A stretch of DNA of 64,000 nucleotides from Eubacterium sp. Its GTDB lineage: Bacteria; Bacillota; Clostridia; Oscillospirales; Acutalibacteraceae. Made by a program: the position numbers and the translations under genes. The notes below the pieces were generated by a model. It did no database searches and was not told the DNA's origin. It saw only the letters and a program-made list of their open reading frames with translations. Within the stretch, counting starts at the first letter, position 1, and each line of letters starts with the position of its first letter. Shown in pieces: positions 45,158 through 53,503 of the stretch. Location: positions 1-64,000 of the forward strand of contig JACTVT010000001.1 in NCBI GenBank assembly GCA_014465955.1, in the 5' to 3' direction.

Positions 45158-45902
45158 GTAATATGAATTGATTGCCTGTGTTTTCAATCGTTATATCGAA
45201 TGAAATGAATTTATCTTTTTGTTTCATTACTTCTTCTTTGATTTTGTCGGCGCTTTCATCTTCCGAAACTCTGAAAATTTCAGTTCTTTTTTTATCATCA
45301 TTTTTATTGTATGCCGAAATAATCTGTTCGTTTGTATTAAAGTCGGTTGCAACGTTGTATTCAATAACATTTACGGTATAGATATTGCCTGACTTCTGAA
45401 TTGAATTTACCTCGTAGCATATTATATTGTCCATTCCGAAAGCAGGTAAAATATAATCGCCGTTTTCTTTATCAAAAGACGGCATGGAGATATCGTCATA
45501 TTCGGCGGTATCTTTTTTTACGTCAAGAATCAGTTCGTCACCGAAGGTTTCTTTAAGATTTTCTTTTATTTCGTTTTCGGTCATAAAAAATGTGCTGTCG
45601 TCACGTGTGATGTGTGCATATATCCAAGGCTTGTATGCGCCATTTATGTTGCTGAATTCGGGCAGTCGGTTGCCGAGGTTTGTGTTGCATATTGTGCTGG
45701 TATATGCTCTTATTTCGGATTCTTCTTCGCCCTGCAATTCGTTCTTATCCGTCTGTGTTTCGGAATACTGCTCGCTTTTTTGTATAGCCGAAGTGGTTTC
45801 AGGCTGTGATTTGTCAAATTAAAAAAATAAAACGCTCATTACAATAAGCAGTACTGCAATGATAAGAATTATGAAAAGACTGTGATTTTTCTTTTTAGCC
45901 AT
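45138..45902 (-). pseudogene. Membrane-anchored protein with internal stop codon
   Basis: A 254-codon frame on the minus strand interrupted by one TAA at codon 28 (45819-45821). It starts at ATG 45902 behind AAGGGAG. Residues 1-27 give a basic start followed by one hydrophobic helix ending SVLFF. The frame is the same before and after the stop, with an acidic Ser/Thr/Gln-rich linker and then a soluble domain of about 180 residues that I do not recognise. A single-base change fits better than a frameshift. Without the anchor, translation could only restart weakly. It follows the kinase-like gene by 12 bases on the same strand. Confidence 0.7.
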
Positions 45903-45914
45903 ATTTTTTCTCCC

Positions 45915-46634
45915 TTAATTGTGATTTTGCTTCATTGCATTATATGATACCGAAACTGCCTCATCACTTATGTTGCAGCCGAAATCATATATCGGCACTT
46001 TGCTGAAAATTTCTTCAAGAACATCAAACAACTTTTCCATTTTTTCGGCGCTTATTTTTCTTGATGTCTGCGAAAATATGTTGTAAACCGCTTTGGTCGT
46101 TTCCGCTTTTTTTATCCAGTTTGTTTCGCTTCTCTGTAAAAAGCAGATTCCTGCAAGCGGTACAAGTTTCGGTGTGGAGTAATCATATTTGCCGCTCCAC
46201 GGTGTTCCACAGGCGTAAACGGTGCCGTCAATAATTCTGAGCGCAGGTTTGTCATCGTTTAAAATGTATGCACGCTCACCGAAATGCTTCAGCCAAAGAT
46301 TGGTGTGTGTTGATTTGCCTGTGCCCGGGTCTGCCGAAAAGGTGTAGGCACAGCCGTCTACCACAACGCAGGAGGAGTGCAGAAGTATTCCGCTGTAATC
46401 AATCAGTCTTGTATAAAAATCCATACCGCTGAGCATATATTCCCAGTCGCCGGCATCAAGTTCGGGGTGGGCGTTGACGTAATCGTTAATACGCTTTTCC
46501 GTAACCTCTATATTAATATCAATTTTCTGATTTTCGCTTTGGTTTTCGGCAAGATAGGGAATAGCCTGTTTTTTTGTTCGTCCCTTAGGGTTTTTCATAT
46601 TTACCGTTAAACCGGCGATACTGTAAATGCTCAT
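45915..46634 (-). CDS. HPr-kinase/PEP-carboxykinase-like protein
   Basis: 239 aa. The P-loop lies in SADPGTGKSTHT (about 100-111), followed by NDDKPALRI and the TPWSGKYD stretch. This gives the layout of the HprK/PCK-type small kinases seen in some peptide-modification and PqqD-linked loci, but no peptide precursor or radical SAM gene is nearby. The N-terminal 70 residues lack a recognisable domain. It is distinct from the true HprK at 52528. AGGAG precedes the start; the promoter lies at 46676-46704. Confidence 0.78.
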   Translation of the reverse strand: MSIYSIAGLTVNMKNPKGRTKKQAIPYLAENQSENQKIDINIEVTEKRINDYVNAHPELDAGDWEYMLSGMDFYTRLIDYSGILLHSSCVVVDGCAYTFSADPGTGKSTHTNLWLKHFGERAYILNDDKPALRIIDGTVYACGTPWSGKYDYSTPKLVPLAGICFLQRSETNWIKKAETTKAVYNIFSQTSRKISAEKMEKLFDVLEEIFSKVPIYDFGCNISDEAVSVSYNAMKQNHN

Positions 46635-46675
46635 ATATTTTTCTCCTGACTGAGTACCTTCTATTTACTATCTAT

Positions 46676-46704
46676 AGTATAAATTAAAAAAATTTTTCCG
46701 TCAA
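46676..46704 (-). promoter_or_regulatory. Promoter of the minus-strand kinase-like unit
   Basis: On the minus strand TTGACG (46704-46699), a 17-base spacer and TATACT (46681-46676). Its -35 box lies four bases from the -35 box of the diverging dinB promoter. Confidence 0.5.
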
Positions 46705-46707
46705 GTG

Positions 46708-46736
46708 TTGACATTTTGCTTTATTCAGGTTATAAT
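46708..46736 (+). promoter_or_regulatory. Consensus promoter of dinB
   Basis: Perfect TTGACA (46708-46713), a 17-base spacer and TATAAT (46731-46736). Such a strong promoter fits a gene that is held off by a repressor. Confidence 0.78.
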
Positions 46737-46750
46737 AAAACAAATGTTCG
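46737..46750 (+). promoter_or_regulatory. LexA-like SOS box at the dinB promoter
   Basis: AAAACAAATGTTCG starts right after the -10 box. It matches the Gram-positive LexA pattern CGAAC-N4-GTTCG in the whole right half and in AAC of the left half. Its position over the start of transcription supports repression by LexA. Confidence 0.5.
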
Positions 46751-46765
46751 ATAGAGGTAAAAACG

Positions 46766-48019
46766 ATGGAAAGGGTAATTCTTCATATAGACTGCAATAA
46801 GTTTTATGCGTCGGTAGAATGTCTGCATAACCCCGAAATAAGAAATAAGCCTGTTGCCGTCGGAGGCAGCCCTGAAACGAGACACGGTATTATTTTAACC
46901 AAAAATGAAATTGCATCAAAATACGGAATAACAGTCGGCGAGCCGCTGTGGAAGGCTTATCAGAAATGCCCTGATTTAATTGTTGTGCCTCCGAATTTTC
47001 CGCTTTATGTCCGCTTTTCAAATATGGCACGCAATATTTATAAGGATTATTCCGATTATATTGAGCCGTTCGGTCTTGATGAAAACTGGATAGATGTTAC
47101 GGGTGATAAGCGCGGCGGCGAGAATATTGCCCTGGAAATAAAAGAAAGGGTTAAATCAGAACTCGGCATTACCGTAAGTATAGGTGTGTCCTTTAATAAA
47201 ACCTTTGCGAAATTCGGCTCCGATTATAAAAAGCCCGATGCCGTAACAGTTATTACAAAAGATAATTATAAGGACATTGTGTGGAAAAGTCCGTGCAGTG
47301 ATTTGCTGCTTGTAGGTCCTGCCACAACAAGAAAACTTGCAGGCTACGGCATATATACAATCGGCGATCTTGCGCAGTCAGATATCGGCTTTATAAAATC
47401 AATTCTCGGTAAAAACGGTGTTGTTATTCATAATTTTGCAAACGGTATTGATCCGTCTGCCGTGTCACACAAGGATGATGAAAGGGCGCTGAAAAGCATA
47501 GGCAATTCCACCACTACGCCGCGTGATATGGTAACCGACGATGATGTGAAATCGGTTATAACTGTTCTCGGCGAAAGCGTTGCACGCAGAATGAGAGAAC
47601 AGGGCGTTCGTGGAAAAACAGTTACCATAACCGTTCGTGATAAAAATCTTTATCATTTCACCCGTCAGTGCAAACTGCAGAATTCGACCGATGTTTCGAT
47701 TGAAATAATCAATGCGGCTATGAAGATTTTTCGTGAAAATTATGTGTGGAATAATCCGATAAGAAGTATCGGCGTTGCCGTTTCCGATTTTAATGTTGAT
47801 GAGGGCGTGCAGTATGATTTGTCGGGAACTGTCGAAAAAAGGGAAAAACTTGAACGGCTTGAAAAGGCAGTTGATAATATCAGACAGCGGTTCGGCAATT
47901 ACGCCGTTCAGCGTGCGTCACTCTTAAAAGATGAAAAACTGAGCCGTTTTAATCCGCACGATGACCATAATATACACCCTGTAGGGTATTTTAAAAATTA
48001 TAAGGAGGCGCAGGAATGA
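46766..48019 (+). CDS. dinB: Y-family DNA polymerase IV
   Basis: 417 aa, a translesion polymerase. HIDCNKFYASVE carries the first catalytic Asp, FGLDENWIDVTG carries the DE pair where many relatives have SIDEAFLD, and SIGVSFNKTFAKFGSDYKKPDA is the palm-thumb junction. The helix-hairpin-helix and little-finger domains follow. AGAGGT precedes the start. It overlaps the small downstream gene by four bases, and a LexA-like box lies at its promoter. Confidence 0.93.
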   Translation: MERVILHIDCNKFYASVECLHNPEIRNKPVAVGGSPETRHGIILTKNEIASKYGITVGEPLWKAYQKCPDLIVVPPNFPLYVRFSNMARNIYKDYSDYIEPFGLDENWIDVTGDKRGGENIALEIKERVKSELGITVSIGVSFNKTFAKFGSDYKKPDAVTVITKDNYKDIVWKSPCSDLLLVGPATTRKLAGYGIYTIGDLAQSDIGFIKSILGKNGVVIHNFANGIDPSAVSHKDDERALKSIGNSTTTPRDMVTDDDVKSVITVLGESVARRMREQGVRGKTVTITVRDKNLYHFTRQCKLQNSTDVSIEIINAAMKIFRENYVWNNPIRSIGVAVSDFNVDEGVQYDLSGTVEKREKLERLEKAVDNIRQRFGNYAVQRASLLKDEKLSRFNPHDDHNIHPVGYFKNYKEAQE

Positions 48020-48246
48020 AAGAATACGTAGAAGTTACTGCAAAGTTTGATACAGACGGCAATATAACACCGCTTGTTGTAAGAATGGAAGAGGGAAAAT
48101 TTTATGTTGACAGGGTTTATGATATCAGACCTGCCGCATCGCTTAAATCAGGCGGAGCGGGGATAAGATATAAATGCAGTATAAACGGCGTTATGAGTTA
48201 CCTGTTTTTAGAGGAAACGAAGTGGTTTATTGAGCCTGCCGTATAG
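48016..48246 (+). CDS. Small beta-rich protein linked to dinB
   Basis: 76 aa, starting ATGA-style within the dinB stop. The pattern is a DGNITPLVVRMEEGKFYVDRVYD stretch, then GGAGIRYKC, then WFIE at the end. It looks like a small beta barrel similar in pattern to the DUF6504-type proteins encoded beside translesion polymerase cassettes in other phyla. That likeness is from memory of the pattern, not a search. The overlap predicts joint expression with polymerase IV. Confidence 0.72.
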   Translation: MKEYVEVTAKFDTDGNITPLVVRMEEGKFYVDRVYDIRPAASLKSGGAGIRYKCSINGVMSYLFLEETKWFIEPAV

Positions 48247-48262
48247 GCTGTATAGATTATTG

Positions 48263-48291
48263 TTGCAATACTGTGTGAAAAGTGGTAAAAT
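48263..48291 (+). promoter_or_regulatory. Promoter of the aminotransferase gene
   Basis: TTGCAA, a 17-base spacer and TAAAAT; an AGGAGGG ribosome-binding site follows before the ATG. Confidence 0.6.
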
Positions 48292-48320
48292 ATCTGCAGA
48301 ATTTTTAGGAGGGCAACATA

Positions 48321-49580
48321 ATGGCTAAACTTTTTAAAGAAATGACTAAAGAAGAGTTAGTCTCAAAACAGGCTGAACTTCAGAAAAGATATGATGATTT
48401 TAAGGCTATGAACCTTAAACTTGATATGAGCAGAGGAAAGCCGGGTGCAGATCAACTTGATTTGTCGGCAGATATGCTTGACTGCAATGATTATTTTTCA
48501 GACGGTGTTGACTTGAGAAACTACGGCCTTCTTGACGGTATTCCGTCCTGCAAAAAATTATTTGCGGATTTAATGGGTGTTGATACAAAAAATGTTATTA
48601 TCGGCCCTAATGCAAGTCTTACACTTATGTTTGACTATATTTCACAGTGTTATACACACGGTGCAGGTGATAAGCCGTGGTGCCAGGCAGGCGAGGTTAA
48701 ATTCCTTTGCCCTGTTCCCGGTTATGACCGTCATTTTACAATTCTTGAATATTTCGGAATTAAGATGATTAACATCGCAATGAAGGAAGACGGTCCTGAT
48801 ATGGACGCTGTTGAAGAATATATCAAGGACGAAAGCGTTAAAGGTATGTTCTGCGTTCCTAAATATTCAAATCCGCAGGGTATCACTTACAGTGATGAGG
48901 TTGTAGAGCGCATTGCCGCTATGAAACCTGCCGCTAAGGACTTCAGAATTATATGGGATAATGCTTACTGCGTTCATGAAATTGAAGAGCAGGGCGATAC
49001 ACTTCTTAATATCTTTGATGTTCTTCCGAAATACGGCAATGAGGATATGGTTATTGAGGTGTGCTCAACATCAAAAATCACATTCCCGGGTGCAGGCGTT
49101 TCTGCAATTATTGCAAGCGATAATAATATCGCAGCAATCAAAAAACGCCTTAATGCCCAGACAATCAGTTATGATAAGATGAATCAGCACCGCCACGTTG
49201 AATTTCTTAAAGATACTGCAGGCGTTCTTGCACATATGAAAAAGCATGCGGCGATTATGAAACCTAAGTTTGATATCGTGTTAAAGCATCTTGAAAATGA
49301 ACTCGGCGGCACAGGCATTGCTGAATGGGTTAATCCTAAGGGCGGCTATTTCATTAGCCTTCAGGCTATGCCGGGTACTGCAAAGCGTGTAGGTGAACTT
49401 TGCAAAGATGCAGGCGTAGTGCTTACAACAGTGGGTGCAACTTATCCGTACGGCAATGATCCTGAAAACAGCAATATCCGTATTGCACCGAGTTATCCGC
49501 CTGTTGACGAACTTAATCTTGCGGCAGAACTGCTTTGTATTTGTGTTCAGATTGCCGCTATCGAAAAATTACTCGGATAA
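48321..49580 (+). CDS. Class I PLP aminotransferase, likely aspartate type
   Basis: 419 aa. PLP-dependent fold-type I aminotransferase of the MocR-like branch known as aspartate aminotransferase subclass Ic. It starts with the LDMSRGKPGADQLDLS segment; the PLP Lys lies in STSKITFPGAG (near residue 253), and the Asn-Asp pair is in IIWDNAYCVHE. The substrate is probably aspartate/2-oxoglutarate, but this is from family likeness. Confidence 0.88.
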   Translation: MAKLFKEMTKEELVSKQAELQKRYDDFKAMNLKLDMSRGKPGADQLDLSADMLDCNDYFSDGVDLRNYGLLDGIPSCKKLFADLMGVDTKNVIIGPNASLTLMFDYISQCYTHGAGDKPWCQAGEVKFLCPVPGYDRHFTILEYFGIKMINIAMKEDGPDMDAVEEYIKDESVKGMFCVPKYSNPQGITYSDEVVERIAAMKPAAKDFRIIWDNAYCVHEIEEQGDTLLNIFDVLPKYGNEDMVIEVCSTSKITFPGAGVSAIIASDNNIAAIKKRLNAQTISYDKMNQHRHVEFLKDTAGVLAHMKKHAAIMKPKFDIVLKHLENELGGTGIAEWVNPKGGYFISLQAMPGTAKRVGELCKDAGVVLTTVGATYPYGNDPENSNIRIAPSYPPVDELNLAAELLCICVQIAAIEKLLG

Positions 49581-49582
49581 TT

Positions 49583-50461
49583 ATGCCGAATACAAACAAC
49601 AAAACAAAAGGTGTTATATTCATACTGCTTTCGGCAATATGCTTTACGGGAATGAATACTTTTGTAAGATTATCGGGTGATATTCCGACCTTTCAGAAAG
49701 TATTTTTCCGTAACTTTGTTGCAATGATTTTTGCGGCCATTGCGCTTTTAAAAGCAGGAGAAAGTTTCAAACCGAAAAAAGGCAGTATGAAATATCTTAT
49801 CATTCGCTCTGTTGCAGGGCTTACGGGCGTTTTCGGCAATTTCTATGCTCTTGGTAAAATAGATCTTTCCGATGCGTCAATGCTCAATAAAATGAGCCCG
49901 TTTTTTGCGCTTATCTTTTCTGCGATTTTTATTAAAGAAAAGGTAAAGCCCAAGCAGGCAGTGGCGATTGCTGTTGCTTTTGCAGGCGCTCTGCTGATAA
50001 TTAAACCGACTTTCGGCAATGAAAATCTGATTGCGTCAATGGCAGGCTTTATCGGCGGAATGTGCGCAGGTGCCGCATATACATGCGTTAGATGGCTCGG
50101 CATAAAGGGTGAAAACGGCAAGGTGATTGTGTTCTTTTTCTCTGCTTTTTCAACAATCGTAACAGCGCCGTATCTTATTTTCAATTATCATTATATGACG
50201 GCAGAGCAGTGGATTTTTCTGCTTCTTGCAGGCGTTTGTGCGGCAGGCGGTCAGTTTTCGATTACTGCGGCATATACTTATGCGCCGAGCCGTGAAATTT
50301 CGGTTTACGATTATTCGCAGGTAGTGTTTGCCGCAATAGTTGGCTTTATTGTTTTCGGCGATGTGCCCGATATTCTGTCATTTGTCGGTTATTTTGTAAT
50401 CTGCGCAATGGCAATTTGGATGTTTATTTATAACAATAAACTTGAAAATCATAATTGTTGA
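49583..50461 (+). CDS. DMT-family (EamA) transporter
   Basis: About 292 aa with ten hydrophobic helices in two EamA repeats (about 12-140 and 150-285). Members export amino acids, nucleotides or other metabolites; this substrate is unknown. The ATG at 49583, just after the aminotransferase stop, is used; the open frame continues upstream into the preceding gene, where a start is unlikely. Confidence 0.85.
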   Translation: MPNTNNKTKGVIFILLSAICFTGMNTFVRLSGDIPTFQKVFFRNFVAMIFAAIALLKAGESFKPKKGSMKYLIIRSVAGLTGVFGNFYALGKIDLSDASMLNKMSPFFALIFSAIFIKEKVKPKQAVAIAVAFAGALLIIKPTFGNENLIASMAGFIGGMCAGAAYTCVRWLGIKGENGKVIVFFFSAFSTIVTAPYLIFNYHYMTAEQWIFLLLAGVCAAGGQFSITAAYTYAPSREISVYDYSQVVFAAIVGFIVFGDVPDILSFVGYFVICAMAIWMFIYNNKLENHNC

Positions 50462-50464
50462 ATT

Positions 50465-50491
50465 GTAGGGGAGGGTCTCTGTGCCCTCCCG
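50465..50491 (+). repeat. GTAGGG hairpin repeat
   Basis: Arms GGGAGGG/CCCTCCC, loop TCTCTGTG, four bases after the transporter stop codon. Confidence 0.7.
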
Positions 50492-50521
50492 TATTTTATT
50501 TTTTTACCCAATAAATTCACC

Positions 50522-50537
50522 CACAATATATAGTGTA
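50522..50537. promoter_or_regulatory. NrdR-box-like site upstream of nrdR
   Basis: CCACAATATATAGTGT fits the NrdR box pattern acaCwAtATaTwGtgt at all but the first position. It lies 12 bases upstream of the nrdR -35 box. A clear second box was not found. Confidence 0.5.
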
Positions 50538-50549
50538 AAGTAAAAATAC

Positions 50550-50578
50550 TTGCATTTCTGAAAATATTGTGGTACAAT
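50550..50578 (+). promoter_or_regulatory. Promoter of nrdR
   Basis: TTGCAT, a 17-base spacer and TACAAT. Confidence 0.55.
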
Positions 50579-50613
50579 GACATTTGGAAAAATCTGAAAG
50601 GTGATTTTTATTT

Positions 50614-51060
50614 ATGAAATGTCCATTTTGTGGTTGTGAAGAAAGTAAGGTTATAGACTCCCGTCCTACCGACGAAAATGAAAGAATACGCCGCCGCCGT
50701 GAATGTATTGACTGCGGCAAGCGCTTTACTACATACGAAATAATTGAAGATGTTCCGATTATTGTTATTAAAAAAGATAAAAGCAGGGAAGTTTTTGACC
50801 GCAACAAGGTTTTAAAGGGTATGCTTCGTGCCTGCGAAAAAAGACCTGTTTCTACCAATGAACTCGAAACGGCTATAACTCAGATTGAGGCTACACTTCA
50901 GTCTGCTACAGACAGAGAGGTTTCAAGCGTTTATATCGGTGAACTCATTATGGAAAAACTTCGCGGAATTGACGAAGTTGCTTATGTCAGATTTGCGTCT
51001 GTTTATAAAGCATTTGATTCGGCATCTTCGTTTATCGAGGAAATCTCAAAACTTCAATAA
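50614..51060 (+). CDS. nrdR: Transcriptional repressor NrdR
   Basis: 148 aa. An N-terminal zinc ribbon (CPFCG ... [12 protein letters not shown]) is followed by an ATP-cone from about residue 49 ([27 protein letters not shown]). It represses ribonucleotide reductase genes in response to dATP/ATP. No nrd gene is in the window. An NrdR-like box in its own upstream region suggests it also regulates itself. Confidence 0.95.
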   Translation: MKCPFCGCEESKVIDSRPTDENERIRRRRECIDCGKRFTTYEIIEDVPIIVIKKDKSREVFDRNKVLKGMLRACEKRPVSTNELETAITQIEATLQSATDREVSSVYIGELIMEKLRGIDEVAYVRFASVYKAFDSASSFIEEISKLQ

Positions 51061-51065
51061 ATAAT

Positions 51066-51092
51066 GTAGGGGTCGATGCCCTCATCGACATG
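51066..51092 (+). repeat. GTAGGGG hairpin repeat
   Basis: Arms GTCGATG/CATCGAC around CCCT; it ends in ATG instead of CCG. Confidence 0.6.
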
Positions 51093-51096
51093 AAAT

Positions 51097-51129
51097 AAAA
51101 AGGTTTGTGATTGCTCACAAACCTTTTTT
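51097..51129. terminator. Bidirectional terminator between nrdR and the glycosyltransferase
   Basis: The arms AAAAAGGTTTGTGA and TCACAAACCTTTTT enclose TTGC; it has an A-run on one side and a T-run on the other. Confidence 0.85.
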
Positions 51130-51130
51130 G

Positions 51131-52330
51131 TTAATATTTATATTCTTCTTTATCTTTGCCGTTTTTGTAAAAATTGTCAATTACAATTTTGTATCTTTCA
51201 TACGCCTTTGCAACAGCATCTTCCCAACTTATGTAAATATTGTTTTGCGCATTTTTACCAACATGTTTTAACAGGTCTTTTCTGTACATAATACTTTTAA
51301 GTTTTTTTGCAATATCATCGGCACTGTCTTTGCAAAGAAAACCTGTTATGCAGTCATCAATACCTTCGGAAGCACAGGAATTTTCAATAAGCAGTGACGG
51401 TGTGCAGCACGATGCCGCCTCTCTGACTACAAGCCCGTTTGTATCAAATGTTGACGGAAAAAGCAGCAAATCCGAAACGGCATAGTATTTCTGAATTTTT
51501 TCACGGTCTAATATTTTGCCTGTCCAGATTACTCTGTCTTTCAGATTGAGTTTTCTGTAAAGCCGTTTTATGGCGTGCTCATCTGCGCCGAAACCGAGCA
51601 GAATCAGCCTGAAATCCTGATTTTTATCTTTTAAAATTCTGCATGCCTCAAAAATCTGCTTAATATTTTTATACCATATCATTCTGCCTGCATATATAAA
51701 AATGGGCACGTTTTCGGGCACGCCGAAATCTTTTTTTATGTTTTTTATTTCATCGTCGGAAAAATCTTTTTTCGGCATATCGCAGCCGTTCGGCATAACA
51801 ACATAATCACCTGTGTAACCGAGAATTCTGAGGCTTTCAGCGGTGCCTTCACTTGTAACCCATACTTCGTCGGCACTGTTAATATTGTTAAGAATAAACC
51901 GCCTTGCAAAATCCTTTGCCCATTTGGTAGGTACTCTTTTCTGAATATCAAATTCATATTTTGTATGGTATGTCAGAACGGTAGGAATTCTTTTTTTACG
52001 GTTCACACACCTGAAATAGTAACTTGTGGCAAGCGGTGCATGGCTGTGAAGCAAATCAAAACTGCGATTAATAATTTCGTAGTGCAGTTTGTCTTTAAAA
52101 GGCCAGCCCACGCTGTATCCTTCTTTTGTCGGAACCCACCAACTTTTATATCTGAATATCTCATAAGGGTATTTACTGTCCTGCTGATTGGGATTTTTCG
52201 GCGTTATTATAGTTGCTTTGCAGTGGTTTTTATTAAGCACCGCAGCATAACTCTGGGCAACATTGCTTATTCCGTCGGTAGTAGGCGGAAAGGCGTCTGT
52301 GCCTATTGCTATTTTTAAATCTTCTTTCAT
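51131..52330 (-). CDS. Glycosyltransferase family 4
   Basis: 399 aa, GT-B fold. The acceptor-binding start IAIGTDAFPPTTDGISNV is typical of 1,2-diacylglycerol glucosyltransferases and mannosyltransferases. The nucleotide-sugar part has FIYAGRMIWYKNI and the E-x7-E region FDTNGLVVREAASC. Predicted to use a nucleoside-diphosphate sugar to glycosylate a membrane lipid or polysaccharide. It runs against its neighbours with its own promoter and a shared terminator. Confidence 0.88.
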   Translation of the reverse strand: MKEDLKIAIGTDAFPPTTDGISNVAQSYAAVLNKNHCKATIITPKNPNQQDSKYPYEIFRYKSWWVPTKEGYSVGWPFKDKLHYEIINRSFDLLHSHAPLATSYYFRCVNRKKRIPTVLTYHTKYEFDIQKRVPTKWAKDFARRFILNNINSADEVWVTSEGTAESLRILGYTGDYVVMPNGCDMPKKDFSDDEIKNIKKDFGVPENVPIFIYAGRMIWYKNIKQIFEACRILKDKNQDFRLILLGFGADEHAIKRLYRKLNLKDRVIWTGKILDREKIQKYYAVSDLLLFPSTFDTNGLVVREAASCCTPSLLIENSCASEGIDDCITGFLCKDSADDIAKKLKSIMYRKDLLKHVGKNAQNNIYISWEDAVAKAYERYKIVIDNFYKNGKDKEEYKY

Positions 52331-52369
52331 AGTTTCTCCTGAAATAAAATTTAAATAAAATGTACAAAC

Positions 52370-52398
52370 ACTATATCACAAAAAACGGTTAATGTAAA
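52370..52398 (-). promoter_or_regulatory. Promoter of the glycosyltransferase
   Basis: On the minus strand TTTACA (52398-52393), a 17-base spacer and TATAGT (52375-52370); AGGAG follows before the ATG. Confidence 0.5.
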
Positions 52399-52469
52399 TC
52401 GAAAAAATTTTTTTATACAAAATATTAATAATTCATTTATTTTTTATATGAAAAATTCTTTTTCTTATA

Positions 52470-52498
52470 TTGCTTTGAATTTATAATTATTATATAAT
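52470..52498 (+). promoter_or_regulatory. Promoter of hprK
   Basis: TTGCTT (52470-52475), a 17-base spacer and TATAAT (52493-52498). It diverges from the glycosyltransferase promoter across an A+T-rich gap. Confidence 0.5.
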
Positions 52499-52527
52499 AT
52501 ACTTGTATTACTATGGGAGGTGAGTTT

Positions 52528-53487
52528 ATGCCTGCTGCATACTCGGTATCACTGCAGAAAATCATAGACGTTCACGGATTAGAGGTAATGTATTTGCCGA
52601 AGGACGCTAATGATATTCTGATTACTTCAAGTGAGGTAAACAGACCCGGCATTGTTCTGACAGGCTATGTGGATTATTTTGATCCGCTCCGTATTCAGAT
52701 TCTTGGCTGGACTGAAATCGGTTTTCTTCAGAGTATGAAAAGGGAAGAACAGGAAAAAGCACTCGGCTACTGGCTAAGTTTAAAGCCTGCCGCCGCAGTT
52801 GTTACAAGAGGGCTTGATGTGCCTCAGTATTTTCTTGACTGCTGTGAAAAATACGGTGTTCCTCTTTTGAAAACCGCTGATGAAACATCGCCGTTTCTTG
52901 CAGCGCTTATTCAGTTTTTAAATACCAGCCTTGCCCCGAGAATAACGCGCCACGGTGTTTTGTGCGAGGTTTACGGTGAAGGTGTGCTGATTATAGGCGA
53001 AAGCGGTGCAGGTAAATCCGAAACTGCAGTTGAACTTATCAAGCGCGGTCATCGTCTTATTGCTGATGATTCCGTTGAAATCAGGCGTATTGACTCTCAT
53101 ACTTTAACAGGTACTTCTCCCAATAATATCCGTCATTTTATTGAACTTCGCGGTATCGGTATTATTAATGCCCGACGTTTGTTCGGTATGGGCGCTGTAA
53201 AGCAGTCTGAAAAGATTAATCTTGTTATTCAACTTGAGCCGTGGGACGCGTCAAAGGCGTATGACCGACTGGGACTTGATAATGAATATACAACAATTCT
53301 TGATGTTCAGATACCTATAATAACAGTTCCCGTTAACCCCGGCCGAAATCTTGCGGTTATTATTGAAACTGCGGCAATGAACAACCGCCAGAAAAAGATG
53401 GGCTACAATGCGGCAGCGGAACTTATGGAAGGTCTCGGTATGACGGATACTGTACCTAACGATAAAGAAATTGAAATTATTTGGTGA
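52528..53487 (+). CDS. hprK: HPr kinase/phosphorylase
   Basis: About 319 aa. Phosphorylates Ser46 of HPr for carbon catabolite control and removes it again. HGVLCEVYG carries the conserved His, GESGAGKSETA is the P-loop, RGHRLIADDSVEI follows, and the signature GIGIINARRLFGMGAV is complete. The ATG at 52528 is preferred because GGGAGGTGA lies six bases upstream; an ATG at 52513 lies before that site. Downstream is glucokinase, a fitting partner. Confidence 0.96.
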   Translation: MPAAYSVSLQKIIDVHGLEVMYLPKDANDILITSSEVNRPGIVLTGYVDYFDPLRIQILGWTEIGFLQSMKREEQEKALGYWLSLKPAAAVVTRGLDVPQYFLDCCEKYGVPLLKTADETSPFLAALIQFLNTSLAPRITRHGVLCEVYGEGVLIIGESGAGKSETAVELIKRGHRLIADDSVEIRRIDSHTLTGTSPNNIRHFIELRGIGIINARRLFGMGAVKQSEKINLVIQLEPWDASKAYDRLGLDNEYTTILDVQIPIITVPVNPGRNLAVIIETAAMNNRQKKMGYNAAAELMEGLGMTDTVPNDKEIEIIW

Positions 53488-53503
53488 AAAAGGAGTATAA
53501 ACT

